From the NCBI GenBank assembly GCA_965209105.1, contig CBDBQB010000033.1, positions 336,746 to 400,745 of the forward strand: 64,000 nt of DNA. Direction: 5' to 3'. The translations under genes and the position numbers were made by a program. Positions 1 to 8,965 of the stretch are shown here, piece after piece; position 1 is the first letter of the stretch, and each line of letters begins with the position of its first letter. The DNA comes from JAAELZ01 sp965209105. Its GTDB lineage: Bacteria; Pseudomonadota; Gammaproteobacteria; Arenicellales; Poriferihabitantaceae. The notes below the pieces were generated by a model. The model saw only the letters and a list, made by a program, of their open reading frames with translations. It was not told where the DNA came from and ran no database searches.

Positions 1-750
1 GATCTACAAGGCCTGCTGCGTTCGGTGATATTTTTATATCTTGCAAAGGCGAAAAGAAAATTCGTTAAAGGTCGATGGATAGGCTTGGGTGGGTTTCGCA
101 ATAAACAGCTACATGCCATTGAAGAAATGAGTGAAGTGTTGGCGCAGGCCGATATTGATGTACCCGATCAAAGCATGGAATTTCACCGCGCTAGTAATAC
201 GACCGTCGCCCTGCGAGCTGCTTTGTCTGCACACGATTTAACGGCGATTATCGATCACGAGGGCAGCGTACCGACGGTGGTGATGAGTCCGTTTACGCGC
301 TGGCCCTCGAAAAACTGGGCCTTGGATAACTTTATTCAAACCGCACAAAAAATGAGTGAGATAGTCACCGTTGTGATCACTGGCGTCGAGCAGGACAGAG
401 CCTTGATAGAGGATGCCCTGATAAGGCTGGCTGGGGGCAGTAAAAATGTTCACTGTTTAGCGGGTGAACTTTCTCTTTCAGAATTGGCAGAGTTGATGTC
501 GCATGCGGGGTTGGTGATTAGCGGTGATAGTTTTCCAATGCACCTTGCGGCAGCTGTGGACACGCCGTTAATCGCGCTGTTTGGGCCGACCGATGAACGA
601 AAAACAGGGCCCTTGTCTAGTCAAGCCGAAGTGTTACGACCCCAGCGCTGTGATCGTTGCGATAAGCCGAGTTGCCCGCGCGCCTGTCTCGATCAAATAG
701 GCATCGAGGAAGTCGTGCGTTTGGCGACTGCTAAAATTCAGCAGAACTAA
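1..750 (+). CDS. Glycosyltransferase family 9 (heptosyltransferase-like), 5' truncated
   Basis: The frame is open from base 1, so the gene begins before the window. The first residues, DLQGLLRS, match the conserved N-terminal segment of ADP-heptose:LPS heptosyltransferases, and the GTG/ATA codons near base 25 are internal rather than a start. The C-terminal half has the family signature GLVISGDSFPMHLAAA followed by LIALFGPTDERKTGP, the nucleotide-sugar binding region of GT9 enzymes. The family acts at the cytoplasmic face on lipopolysaccharide core. A cysteine-rich tail (CDRCDKPSCPRAC) follows, as in several heptosyltransferases. About 250 residues are visible of the usual 340-350. I infer transfer of heptose or a similar sugar; the exact acceptor cannot be told. 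The gene converges on the lipoprotein gene that follows. Confidence 0.85.
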   Translation, partial: DLQGLLRSVIFLYLAKAKRKFVKGRWIGLGGFRNKQLHAIEEMSEVLAQADIDVPDQSMEFHRASNTTVALRAALSAHDLTAIIDHEGSVPTVVMSPFTRWPSKNWALDNFIQTAQKMSEIVTVVITGVEQDRALIEDALIRLAGGSKNVHCLAGELSLSELAELMSHAGLVISGDSFPMHLAAAVDTPLIALFGPTDERKTGPLSSQAEVLRPQRCDRCDKPSCPRACLDQIGIEEVVRLATAKIQQN

Positions 751-779
751 GCGGTCGAAACTTTAAAGTCTTGCGCAGT

Positions 780-1259
780 TTAGCCCTTGCTCGCGCTGAG
801 TGAGCCACTTAGGGTCGCGTTGCGTGAAAGCGTGATTAATTTACAAGTCGCGCTGCCTGACGCTGGGCCAGAAAGGCTGTTGCCCTGCACGGTTGCTGTG
901 ATGGTGACATCACCTTTACATTCCACGCCATTTTCTGTTTGCGTTAACCTGAGTTTGACTTCGATTTGATTGCCGTTAATCACTCCACCAACGGTTTCGC
1001 CATCGATGGTTAAGGAAACTGTGCCGTTGGTATTCACCGTCACAGTCGTGGGGAAGCTGTCGCTACCGCTGATATCGTCGCCCGAGTACTGTACGTTCAA
1101 AACGCCCTGATATTGTCCGGCATACTGCGATGATCCTGTGCCGGAATCCCCCGTACTTGATCCTCCGCTGCTAGAAGAGATTGCTTTTTCGTCTTCGCAA
1201 GCCGCTAAAGAAGACACAAGCACGATGGCGAAAAATAGTTTACGCAGACTGGGTATCAT
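780..1259 (-). CDS. Small secreted lipoprotein of unknown function
   Basis: A 159-residue protein with a positively charged N-terminus (MIPSLRKL), a hydrophobic stretch and a lipobox ending SLAAC at about residues 17-21, so it should be lipidated and membrane-anchored. A Ser/Gly/Thr-rich linker follows (about residues 27-45), then a beta-rich domain with repeated Thr/Val/Gly segments (VTVNTNGTVSLTIDGETVGG) and two cysteines that could pair (VECKGDVT and SATCKL). I do not recognise a named family. It lies tail to tail with the heptosyltransferase-like gene. Its function is unknown. Confidence 0.7.
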   Translation of the reverse strand: MIPSLRKLFFAIVLVSSLAACEDEKAISSSSGGSSTGDSGTGSSQYAGQYQGVLNVQYSGDDISGSDSFPTTVTVNTNGTVSLTIDGETVGGVINGNQIEVKLRLTQTENGVECKGDVTITATVQGNSLSGPASGSATCKLITLSRNATLSGSLSASKG

Positions 1260-1319
1260 TGTGAAATTCGTTATTTAAAGAAAATGTTGAGTCGTAGGCT
1301 GAATCTTGCCGACCTTGCT

Positions 1320-1937
1320 TTATTGAATAGCTTGAGGGGCATTACGATTTATACGCGTGGGTTTTGCAGCTTCGCCGCGATTAGCAGAAGCATTCTCTGA
1401 CGAATCCTCACGTCGTGTAATCGGATAGCCCTTCAGTTTCAAGGCGTCTTCGATTCGATTCCGATCAAATCCGGTGATCACCTCACTGCCTACTGTGACC
1501 GAGGGTACGCGTACCGCACCCGCAATTTTGATGAGTTGTTGTTGAGCGATATGATTCTCTTCAACATCAACATTTTCATAGGGTATTTTATGTAGGTCTA
1601 ATACGGTACGGGCCAAATCGCAGCTGCTACAGTCTGGTGCCACATAGAGAGTGACTGGGTTTTCACGGGCGGCCTTTGAACGATCAATATCAGGGTTTGA
1701 CTGTGTGTTTGCGCCTTGATCTGAATATGATTTCTCTTCATATTTTTGCCCTGGCGGAGGCTGTTGATCCTGATACGAAACATTGCCGTCGGCGTCTGTC
1801 CACTTATATAAAGTCACTGCCGAGGCGGTGGAGCATAAGCCTATAAGCAATAACAAGGTACTTAGGATATGGCTTGTAGCAAGGAAAAACTTAGGCATCT
1901 CGAATGATTGGATCAGTATAAATTGATTGTACGGCAT
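1320..1937 (-). CDS. Secreted DUF4124-glutaredoxin fusion protein
   Basis: The protein has two modules. Residues about 40-70 resemble DUF4124 (LYKWTDADGNVSYQDQQPP), common in exported gammaproteobacterial proteins. Residues about 92-170 form a glutaredoxin-like fold with a CSSC redox pair in YVAPDCSSCDLA and the cis-proline region VRVPSVTVG. The ATG at 1937 overlaps the TAA of the upstream oligopeptidase gene by one base, which suggests translational coupling. However, the second Met (base 1898, MPKFFLATSHILS) gives a much better signal peptide ending near TASA, and neither start has a clear ribosome binding site. The likely location is the periplasm, with a role in thiol-disulfide chemistry; the substrate is unknown. 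Confidence 0.75.
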   Translation of the reverse strand: MPYNQFILIQSFEMPKFFLATSHILSTLLLLIGLCSTASAVTLYKWTDADGNVSYQDQQPPPGQKYEEKSYSDQGANTQSNPDIDRSKAARENPVTLYVAPDCSSCDLARTVLDLHKIPYENVDVEENHIAQQQLIKIAGAVRVPSVTVGSEVITGFDRNRIEDALKLKGYPITRREDSSENASANRGEAAKPTRINRNAPQAIQ

Positions 1938-3979
1938 TATGCCGGATTATTCAGTCCAGAGTGTTCCATTAGCGCATCTATCTTTGGCTTGCGCCCGCGA
2001 AATCGCTCGAATAAAACCATGGGTGATTCGCTGCCCCCTTTTTCCAAAATATTTTCCAGAAATGATTGACCCGTTTGAGGGTTAAAGACACCTTCCTCTT
2101 CGAAGCGGCTAAAGGCATCAGCGGATAACAATTCGGCCCATTTGTAGCTGTAATAACCCGCGGCATAACCGCCTGCGAAGATATGTGAAAAGCCGTGCGC
2201 AAAGCGATTAAACGCGGGCGGTTTTACTATCGCCACCTCCTCGCGCACCTGTTCCAGTATGGCTTGAATATTAATATTATCGCGGGGTGCAATATGCAGT
2301 CTCAAATCGAACAAGGAAAATTCAATTTGTCGAAGCATCTGTAGGGCTGACCGAAAATTTTTTGCTGCGAGCATTTTTTGCAACAAGGCGTCGGGGAGCG
2401 GCTCACCCGTCTCAACATGGCCCGAGATAAAATCTAAGGCTTCGCGCTGCCAACACCAATTCTCAAGAAATTGGCTGGGGAGTTCAACCGCATCCCATGG
2501 CACGCCACTGATCCCTGCAACGCTGCTGACATCAATTTGCGTCAGCATATGGTGCAAGCCATGTCCAAATTCGTGGAATAGAGTCACGACATCGTCATGG
2601 CGCAATAAGGCGGACTGTTTGCCCACGGGCGCGGCGAAATTACAGGTCAAAAAAGCGATGGGGTTTTGCAAGTCGTGGTCAGTTTTTCGCCGATTAGCAC
2701 AATCGGCCATCCACGCGCCGCCGCGTTTATTCTCGCGCGCGTATAAATCCAAATAAAACCAAGCACGCGTTTGATCGTTGCTGTCAAGAATTTTGAAAAA
2801 TTGCACATCATCGTGCCATGTTTCGGGTCGTTTCGCACTCACAACTCGAATACCGAAAAGGCGATTGACGATCTCAAATAATCCGTCTAGCACTTTATCG
2901 AGCGGGAAGTAGGGACGCAGGTCCTCGTCTGAAATACTAAAGATATGTTGTTTGAGCTTATCGGCGTAATACATCGTATCCCAAGCTTCTAGTTGCTCGA
3001 TATTCGAATGCTTGCGCGCGAAATCATTTAAGGTTTGATGCTCTTCTTGTGCGGCCTTTTTACAGCGTGTAGCCAAGTCTAGTAAAAACGTTTCAACTTC
3101 TTCAACGCTGTCAGCCATCTTCGTTTGTAAGGAATATTCTGCATAATGTTTGAAGCCGAGTAATTTGGCTTTTTCATCGCGCAGTTGAATAATTTCTTGC
3201 ATGATATTGCTGTTATCCCACTTGCCCTCATCCGGCCCCAGCTCACTCGCACGAGTGGCATACGCCTCATACATTTGCGCTCGAAGTTCGCGATTATCGG
3301 CATAGGTCATAAACGGGATAAACGAAGGCGCTTTAAGCGTGAATCGCCAACCTTCTAGCTTAGCGTCTTCGGCGTTTTGACGTGCCGCCTCGATGGCTTG
3401 CTCGGGCAAGCCAGCCAAATCATCGCTTTGCGTGATATGTAAATGCCAGGCTTGGGTGGCATCCAATACATTTTGCTCATACTGATGACTCAATTTCACG
3501 AGCTGTTCGTTGATCTTTTTAAAACGACGCTTGTCTTTCTTATTCAATGCAACGCCAGAGAGCTCAAAATCACGAACCTCGTGCTCGATCATTGTGCGTT
3601 GGGCCTGCGATAGGGTTTTGAATTCATCCGCGCTGGCGAGAGCGCTGAATTTCTCGTACAGCGTACTGTTTTGCCCCAGTTCGGTCGAATAGGCAGATAG
3701 TAGCGCTAAGGCCTTCTCAACTTCTGCTCTTAAAAGATCGGAATCTTGGACCGCGCTTAAATGCGAAACAGGCGACCACATTCGGTCAATTTTTTCTCCG
3801 AGTGTTTCTAAGGGTTCCGTAAATTCTTGCCAGCTCGGCGCTTGATCATCTTGGCAGAGCAGTTCGACTGCGTGGCGGTTCTCCGCGAGGACATGCTCTA
3901 AAGCAGGTAGAATGTGCTCGGGATGTATTTTTGTAAACGCGGGGAAAGGCTTGTCAGACAGTAAGGGATTATTTTTCAT
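1937..3979 (-). CDS. prlC: Oligopeptidase A (M3 family zinc metallopeptidase)
   Basis: Cytosolic zinc oligopeptidase that degrades short peptides and cleaved signal peptides. The zinc motif HEFGH is visible in VTLFHEFGHGLHHML, and the protein aligns along its length with the M3A thimet-oligopeptidase group (about 680 residues, the usual size). I chose the ATG at 3979 (MKNNPLLSDKPFP) because this matches the N-terminus of E. coli oligopeptidase A. An in-frame GTG at 4015 would add 12 unlike residues. It is transcribed first, with the DUF4124-glutaredoxin gene overlapping its stop by one base. It is divergent from glutathione reductase across about 190 bases. Confidence 0.93.
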   Translation of the reverse strand: MKNNPLLSDKPFPAFTKIHPEHILPALEHVLAENRHAVELLCQDDQAPSWQEFTEPLETLGEKIDRMWSPVSHLSAVQDSDLLRAEVEKALALLSAYSTELGQNSTLYEKFSALASADEFKTLSQAQRTMIEHEVRDFELSGVALNKKDKRRFKKINEQLVKLSHQYEQNVLDATQAWHLHITQSDDLAGLPEQAIEAARQNAEDAKLEGWRFTLKAPSFIPFMTYADNRELRAQMYEAYATRASELGPDEGKWDNSNIMQEIIQLRDEKAKLLGFKHYAEYSLQTKMADSVEEVETFLLDLATRCKKAAQEEHQTLNDFARKHSNIEQLEAWDTMYYADKLKQHIFSISDEDLRPYFPLDKVLDGLFEIVNRLFGIRVVSAKRPETWHDDVQFFKILDSNDQTRAWFYLDLYARENKRGGAWMADCANRRKTDHDLQNPIAFLTCNFAAPVGKQSALLRHDDVVTLFHEFGHGLHHMLTQIDVSSVAGISGVPWDAVELPSQFLENWCWQREALDFISGHVETGEPLPDALLQKMLAAKNFRSALQMLRQIEFSLFDLRLHIAPRDNINIQAILEQVREEVAIVKPPAFNRFAHGFSHIFAGGYAAGYYSYKWAELLSADAFSRFEEEGVFNPQTGQSFLENILEKGGSESPMVLFERFRGRKPKIDALMEHSGLNNPA

Positions 3980-4167
3980 CTTTAGTTTGTTCAATGAATC
4001 ATTTGCGGCTTGCACTCAATGGGGGTCAATATTGGATAAGTGCTTAAGCACTGATATGCGATTGAAATGAATGAATTGCAAGCACTGCAAAGTTCAGCTA
4101 TCGAACTTTATATGTGATCGCGTATCATAGACTGATTCAACAGTGCGTGAGCTTAACGAATTAGATA

Positions 4168-5526
4168 ATGGCAAGAGATAAACAATACGACTATTTGGTG
4201 ATTGGTGGCGGTAGCGGCGGCATCGCCAGTGCCAGACGCGCAGCGAGTTATGGCGCCAAAGTACTGTTGATTGAATCGGCAAGATTGGGCGGCACCTGTG
4301 TCAATGTGGGCTGCGTACCGAAAAAAGTAATGTGGACGGCAGCGCATCTTAATGAAAGCTTGGCGCTGGCAAGAGATTATGGCTTTGATGTGTCGGACAC
4401 GCCTTTTAATTGGAATGCGCTCAAGCTAAATCGCGACGCCTATATTCAGCGGCTAAACGGGATTTACGCGCGTAATCTGGAAAACTCCGGCGTGGAACTT
4501 GTGCAGGGGTATGCAACATTCGCCTCGCCGGATGCCGTAGAAGTATCTGGAAAAGTATTTCGCGCACGTCATATTCTCATCGCGACGGGTGGCATGCCGT
4601 GGGTGCCTGATTTGCCCGGGGCAGAACTTGGCATCAGCAGTGATGGCTTTTTTGAGCTGGAGGCTCTCCCTAAACGCAGCTTAGTCATTGGGGCGGGCTA
4701 TATCGCGACAGAATTGGCGGGTGTCCTGAACGGTCTCGGCAGTGATGTCACCTTACTATTGCGTAAACATCAATTGTTGCGCAGCTTTGACGAAAGTTTG
4801 TCATCAGGGGTGATGCAGGCAATGAGCAACGCTGGTGTAGATATTCAAACTTGTATACAGCTAGCTGGTCTAAAGAAAAACCAAGATGGCAGTCTCGCGG
4901 CAATGCAAGAAAGCGGTGAAACATGGGACAGTTACGATAGCGTTATTTGGGCGATTGGCCGTCGCTCCAATAATGAGGGTTTGAAGCTAGAAAAAGCCGG
5001 ACTTAAAGCCAATCGAGCGGGCTTTGTCGAAACGGATGAATATCAAGATACCAAGGTGACGGGTATTCATGCGGTGGGTGATGTCACCGGGCGCGCACAA
5101 TTGACGCCCGTGGCAATCGCCGCGGGTCGGCGTTTGGCGGATAGATTATTTGATGGTCAAACCAAGGCAAAACTTGACTACGAATTGATTCCAACCGTGG
5201 TGTTTAGTCACCCACCGATCGCAACAATAGGGCTGACGGAACAAGAAGCCGTTGACCAATTTGGGCAGGATGATCTAACGATTTACCGAAGCGAGTTCAC
5301 GAATATGTTGTACGCTATGTCAGAGCACAAAATTAAAACCAGCATGAAACTAGTTTGTCAGGGCAAGCAACAGAAAATCATCGGCTGCCACATCATTGGC
5401 GAAGGCGCGGACGAAATGCTACAAGGCTTTGCCGTGGCGATAAAGATGGGCGCAACGAAAGCGGATTTTGACCGAACCGTGGCGATTCATCCAACGGCTG
5501 CGGAAGAATTGGTGACGATGGTTTGA
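4168..5526 (+). CDS. gor: Glutathione-disulfide reductase
   Basis: NADPH-dependent flavoenzyme that reduces glutathione disulfide in the cytoplasm. An N-terminal FAD Rossmann motif (LVIGGGSGGIASARRAA) is followed by the redox-active disulfide GGTCVNVGCVPKK, the diagnostic Gor form. A central NAD(P) fold has GAGYIATELAG, and the C-terminal dimer domain ends with the HPTAAEE catalytic His-Glu pair. The 452-residue length is normal. The signature separates it from lipoamide dehydrogenase, whose disulfide motif is CLNVGC. It stands alone, divergent from oligopeptidase A. Confidence 0.95.
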   Translation: MARDKQYDYLVIGGGSGGIASARRAASYGAKVLLIESARLGGTCVNVGCVPKKVMWTAAHLNESLALARDYGFDVSDTPFNWNALKLNRDAYIQRLNGIYARNLENSGVELVQGYATFASPDAVEVSGKVFRARHILIATGGMPWVPDLPGAELGISSDGFFELEALPKRSLVIGAGYIATELAGVLNGLGSDVTLLLRKHQLLRSFDESLSSGVMQAMSNAGVDIQTCIQLAGLKKNQDGSLAAMQESGETWDSYDSVIWAIGRRSNNEGLKLEKAGLKANRAGFVETDEYQDTKVTGIHAVGDVTGRAQLTPVAIAAGRRLADRLFDGQTKAKLDYELIPTVVFSHPPIATIGLTEQEAVDQFGQDDLTIYRSEFTNMLYAMSEHKIKTSMKLVCQGKQQKIIGCHIIGEGADEMLQGFAVAIKMGATKADFDRTVAIHPTAAEELVTMV

Positions 5527-5593
5527 GAGGTTGCTGTGCGGCCAGTCTAGGTGATAGATTATTTATTCAGTTGTACTAATAACAGGTTTCGAA

Positions 5594-5791
5594 ATGGCAG
5601 TTAGAGGACAGCGTGTCTATCGCCGCAATAGCAGCGGTTAAATCATCAGCGATGAGGATAAATACACGATGGTGATGTTATCCCAATATCAGAAAATCAG
5701 CATTGGAAAAATCGCCAAACGGTATGGGCTAATTACCACGCAAGTCAGGGATATTTTGGGTCGACGGGTAACGGGAGGTGTCTGTGGTTAA
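5594..5791 (+). pseudogene. Possible remnant of a short helix-turn-helix protein
   Basis: A frame beginning with ATG at 5594 runs to TAA at 5789 but is interrupted by an in-frame TAA at 5639-5641 after 15 codons (MAVRGQRVYRRNSSG). The second part contains KISIGKIAKRYGLITTQVRD, which looks like a helix-turn-helix. It could be a decayed DNA-binding protein or transposase N-terminus, or chance. Nothing in the neighbourhood supports either reading. Confidence 0.2.
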
Positions 5792-5852
5792 GCGCAGCTA
5801 GACAATATCCTTATTCTATTCGGAGTATGAGGCGGTAGTGTAAAGAAGCGCT

Positions 5853-5885
5853 AAAAAAGAGTGCCTCGATATTAAATTGAGGCAC
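5853..5885 (-). terminator. Rho-independent terminator of the EF-hand gene
   Basis: Perfect 7-bp stem: GTGCCTC at 5861-5867 pairs with GAGGCAC at 5879-5885. On the minus strand it is followed by TCTTTTTT, 29 bases after the stop of the EF-hand gene. Confidence 0.85.
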
Positions 5886-5913
5886 CCCTATACACTCAAA
5901 CTAAGATTTGAGT

Positions 5914-6141
5914 TTAGCGCTCATTATCCGCGTCCCATTCATAGAGGCTCACGTTTGCATCACTATCTTTGTCCATCTTCATGAAGTGAGTTTTGATAAC
6001 GTTAAGAATCTCGGCTTCGGTCACCATGCCGTCGCTATTTAAATCAGCGTCTTTATGGCTGATTTCCATTGCTTGTACACTACCCAAAGCGGTGAAAAGA
6101 GAAGCTGCGATGAGTGATTTGCTTAGTTTTGAAACTTTCAT
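5914..6141 (-). CDS. Exported EF-hand calcium-binding protein
   Basis: A 75-residue protein with a signal peptide (MKVSKLSKSLIAAS, cleavage likely after SVQA). Two EF-hand loops follow: DADLNSDGMVTEAE is canonical, and DKDSDANVSLYEWD is close to canonical. It probably binds calcium outside the cytoplasm; its partner is unknown. I chose the ATG at 6141 because AGG lies 8 bases upstream and the signal peptide then starts with a charged n-region. An in-frame ATG at 6156 would add five residues. It is monocistronic with its own terminator. Confidence 0.8.
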   Translation of the reverse strand: MKVSKLSKSLIAASLFTALGSVQAMEISHKDADLNSDGMVTEAEILNVIKTHFMKMDKDSDANVSLYEWDADNER

Positions 6142-6448
6142 TTTGATACCTATCATTAGTATTAAATAATTAAACTGTATTGCCCGAATTGGAATACAGC
6201 ACGCTTTTAAACCGAAAAACTAGAAGATTTGAAAGCGTGCATATAGGATACAAATTAAGAAATAACGTCTATCACAGGCGGATATCAAAAAGCTAAAACA
6301 TTCCTAACGAAAATGTAAATACCGTACTGGGTAGATTATTGCAGCTATGTTTTAGCCGAACCAGCCTGCCAACGGTCGGCGATATCAGCGATTGGCTAGA
6401 AAATCTCGTGCGAAATTTTCGTTTGGCAAGCTCGCGGGAACCCGCCCA

Positions 6449-7783
6449 TCAGATCATCGGGCCTTGGATCATGGGTGAGCCATCATAGAAACGTGCATAT
6501 CGAAAGCGCCTTAAATCATGCCCTGCGGCTTTGCCTTGGATCAGATCAGCGAGAATGCGCCCAACGGCAGGGCCAATGCCAAAGCCGTGGCCGCTCATGC
6601 CGGTCGCGATCCACAGGCCATCGATATTGGGCGCGCGGTCAATCACCGGCACAATATCCGGCAGGGTATCGATCATGCCCGCCCAGAGGTTCAAGATTGG
6701 TGCCTTGGCGATGATGGGGTTGCGCAATGCCATGCGCTGCGGAATAATTTTGAGTAGGCGCTTATCAGGTTTTGGGTTCAGTACACGATTTTTCTCAAAA
6801 GGGGATTGGGAATCTGCGCTCCATCTGTCTTTACGTATCCAATTACCTGGGTAATTTTTAGAAGATAAAGCCGCTATAGAGAGATGTCGCCAATGATCGA
6901 GTACGATGGGTACGTAACGGGGCGCATGGACAAATGAATCACGGTTGATTAGGTGCGTGAGGGAGTCAGTTAATGCTATGGAATAACCACCATCTTGGCG
7001 CTTTCGGTAGGCGATCTCAGAATCTGAACTGTTGCAGAAAATGCCCGCATCGCAGGGTGCAGTTTGTATTACGCTGGCACGCACAGTCAATTGAGGTAAG
7101 CCGATACCTAAATGATTGAGCAACAGACTCGACCAAGCGCCACCACAAATCAAAACTTGTTCACTCGCAACGCTGCCCATTTCAGTATGAACGGATTTGA
7201 GTTGGCCATTTTGATAATCTATGTCGCGTACAGCGCAATTTTCAATGATGCTTGCACCCTGCTCCTTTGCGGCATGGGCTAAAGTGGGCACAGCTTGCCA
7301 AGGCTCTGCGCGAGCGTCGCTGGTCGTGATAAGCCCGCTTTGCCAAGGGTAGCTTGAGTGATTCGTGAAAGTGCCCAATTGATTACGGCTGAGTCGCGTT
7401 GACTTCAAACCATGTTCGCCAGCGAGCTTAATCCATGCCGCGTGGGCAGCGGCTTTTTTGTCGGTATCCGCAAGGCATAACACCCCGCAGCGCTCGAAGC
7501 CCAGTGAATCGCCAAGTTGCTCGGCCCACCTTTGCCAGATACGCATGGATTCCATCATGATGGGTAATTCTGCAGCGTCACGCCCTTGTTGACGAATCCA
7601 GCCCCAATTACGGCTCGATTGTTCGCCTGCCACTCGGCCTTTTTCGCAAACTAAAACGCTTTTCCCTGCCGCACTAAGGTGCAAAGCGGCGCTGATACCA
7701 ATGATGCCTGCGCCGACAATGACCACGTCAACTTTTTTAGGCAAAACTGCCTTGAAATGTTGGGGTGATTCAGCGGTGATCAT
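6449..7783 (-). CDS. FAD-dependent oxidoreductase (DAO/DadA-like family)
   Basis: A 444-residue protein of the D-amino acid oxidase/glycine oxidase superfamily. The dinucleotide-binding motif VVIVGAGIIGISAALHLSAA lies at about residues 20-39, followed by SSRNWGWIRQQGRD, a segment typical of a subgroup of proteobacterial DAO-like dehydrogenases. The C-terminal FAD contact is GLWIATGMSGHGFGIGPA. The substrate is probably an amine, amino acid or N-methylated amino acid, oxidised in the cytoplasm; the sequence does not say which. Its start lies 41 bases after the stop of the FAH-family gene, so the two are likely co-transcribed. Confidence 0.85.
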   Translation of the reverse strand: MITAESPQHFKAVLPKKVDVVIVGAGIIGISAALHLSAAGKSVLVCEKGRVAGEQSSRNWGWIRQQGRDAAELPIMMESMRIWQRWAEQLGDSLGFERCGVLCLADTDKKAAAHAAWIKLAGEHGLKSTRLSRNQLGTFTNHSSYPWQSGLITTSDARAEPWQAVPTLAHAAKEQGASIIENCAVRDIDYQNGQLKSVHTEMGSVASEQVLICGGAWSSLLLNHLGIGLPQLTVRASVIQTAPCDAGIFCNSSDSEIAYRKRQDGGYSIALTDSLTHLINRDSFVHAPRYVPIVLDHWRHLSIAALSSKNYPGNWIRKDRWSADSQSPFEKNRVLNPKPDKRLLKIIPQRMALRNPIIAKAPILNLWAGMIDTLPDIVPVIDRAPNIDGLWIATGMSGHGFGIGPAVGRILADLIQGKAAGHDLRRFRYARFYDGSPMIQGPMI

Positions 7784-7824
7784 AGCAATGAGGTTTGGCC
7801 ATATCGATAGAGTCTCTGCTGGGT

Positions 7825-8670
7825 TTAATCTGCACCCGTGATTTGCCGTTGCTCACCTAAACCATCGATACGCAATTGCATCACATCATTTGGTTTCAAG
7901 AATAGCGGTGTCGGTTTTTTGCCCATGCCGACACCCGGCGGTGTGCCCGTTGAGATCAAATCGCCGGGGTGTAAAGTCATCAATTGCGAGAGATGTTCGA
8001 TAATTTGTGCGATGCTAAACACCATGCTTTTTGTATTGCCCGTTTGCATCCTCTCGCCATTTATATCGAGACGTAAACCTAAATTTTGAGGATCAGAGAT
8101 TTCATCGCGAGTCACCAGCCAAGGGCCAATCGGCCCAAAGGTATCGCAAGATTTTCCTTTGGTCCACTGGCCGGTCATTTTAGTTTGAAAAGTGCGTTCC
8201 GAGACGTCATTGACAATACAATATCCCGCAACGTAGTCCAACGCTTCATCTGCGCTCACATATTTTGCGGCTTTTCCAATCACCACGCCCAGCTCAATTT
8301 CCCAATCAGTGGTGGTTGATCCACGTGGGATCATCACCGTATCATTGGGCCCGACAATGGCTGAGTTGGCTTTCATAAATAGCGGGGGATGCTTGGGAAC
8401 CTCCAATCCCGCTTCGGCGGCATGGTCGGCATAGTTCAGGCCGATACACATAAATTTGCCCACCGAACCCACGCAGGGGCCAAGTCGGGGATTGCCGGAT
8501 ACCCGTGGTAGTTCATTGGGGTCTAGCTGCTTCAAAGTTGCCAGCATTTCTGTTGACAAAGTACCGCTGCTGATATCGTCAACGTGTGCAGACAAATCTC
8601 GAATTTGTCCCTGCTCGTCGACTAGGCCGGGCTTTTCTGCGCCGATTTCTCCGTAGCGTAATAATTTCAT
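7825..8670 (-). CDS. Fumarylacetoacetate hydrolase family protein
   Basis: A 281-residue FAH-superfamily enzyme. The variable N-terminal domain is about residues 1-70. The catalytic domain has CIGLNYADHAAEAG, the metal-binding region DWEIELGVVIGK and GYCIVNDVSERTFQ, and ends in TGTPPGVGMG. Members are metal-dependent C-C hydrolases, ureidoglycolate lyase or 2-keto acid isomerases/decarboxylases. The length and N-terminus (MKLLRYG) match the ureidoglycolate-lyase-like/FAHD group, but the substrate cannot be assigned. It is first gene of a two-gene unit with the FAD oxidoreductase. Confidence 0.85.
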   Translation of the reverse strand: MKLLRYGEIGAEKPGLVDEQGQIRDLSAHVDDISSGTLSTEMLATLKQLDPNELPRVSGNPRLGPCVGSVGKFMCIGLNYADHAAEAGLEVPKHPPLFMKANSAIVGPNDTVMIPRGSTTTDWEIELGVVIGKAAKYVSADEALDYVAGYCIVNDVSERTFQTKMTGQWTKGKSCDTFGPIGPWLVTRDEISDPQNLGLRLDINGERMQTGNTKSMVFSIAQIIEHLSQLMTLHPGDLISTGTPPGVGMGKKPTPLFLKPNDVMQLRIDGLGEQRQITGAD

Positions 8671-8965
8671 AATAGACGTAATATTTTCTAGCTTGATGAC
8701 TGGCTTGTGTGTTGGGTCGCGCGCTCAGATCGCACAGCCTAAATATCGCTTTTCCATCAGCAAAAAGAAACCGAATTATTTGAATTCTAAGCAAGTTTTA
8801 GGGAAGTGGTGAGCCCAGATAGTGTCTTTTAGCTGAAAAAGACAGAAGCATTGTATGTGAGTGTTTTTGGCTAGGTTGGTCAGCGCTTAGCTCGGCGCGA
8901 GACCCTATCTTTTAGCAGGCATGCTCATTACAATCACGCCCTTAAATTTCAATGTAGAATGCGCT

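Larger units (their letters stand above)
5527..5913. other. Intergenic region between gor and the EF-hand gene
   Basis: There is no intact gene here. It holds a broken short reading frame (5594-5791) and the terminator of the EF-hand gene. No other element was recognised. Confidence 0.5.
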
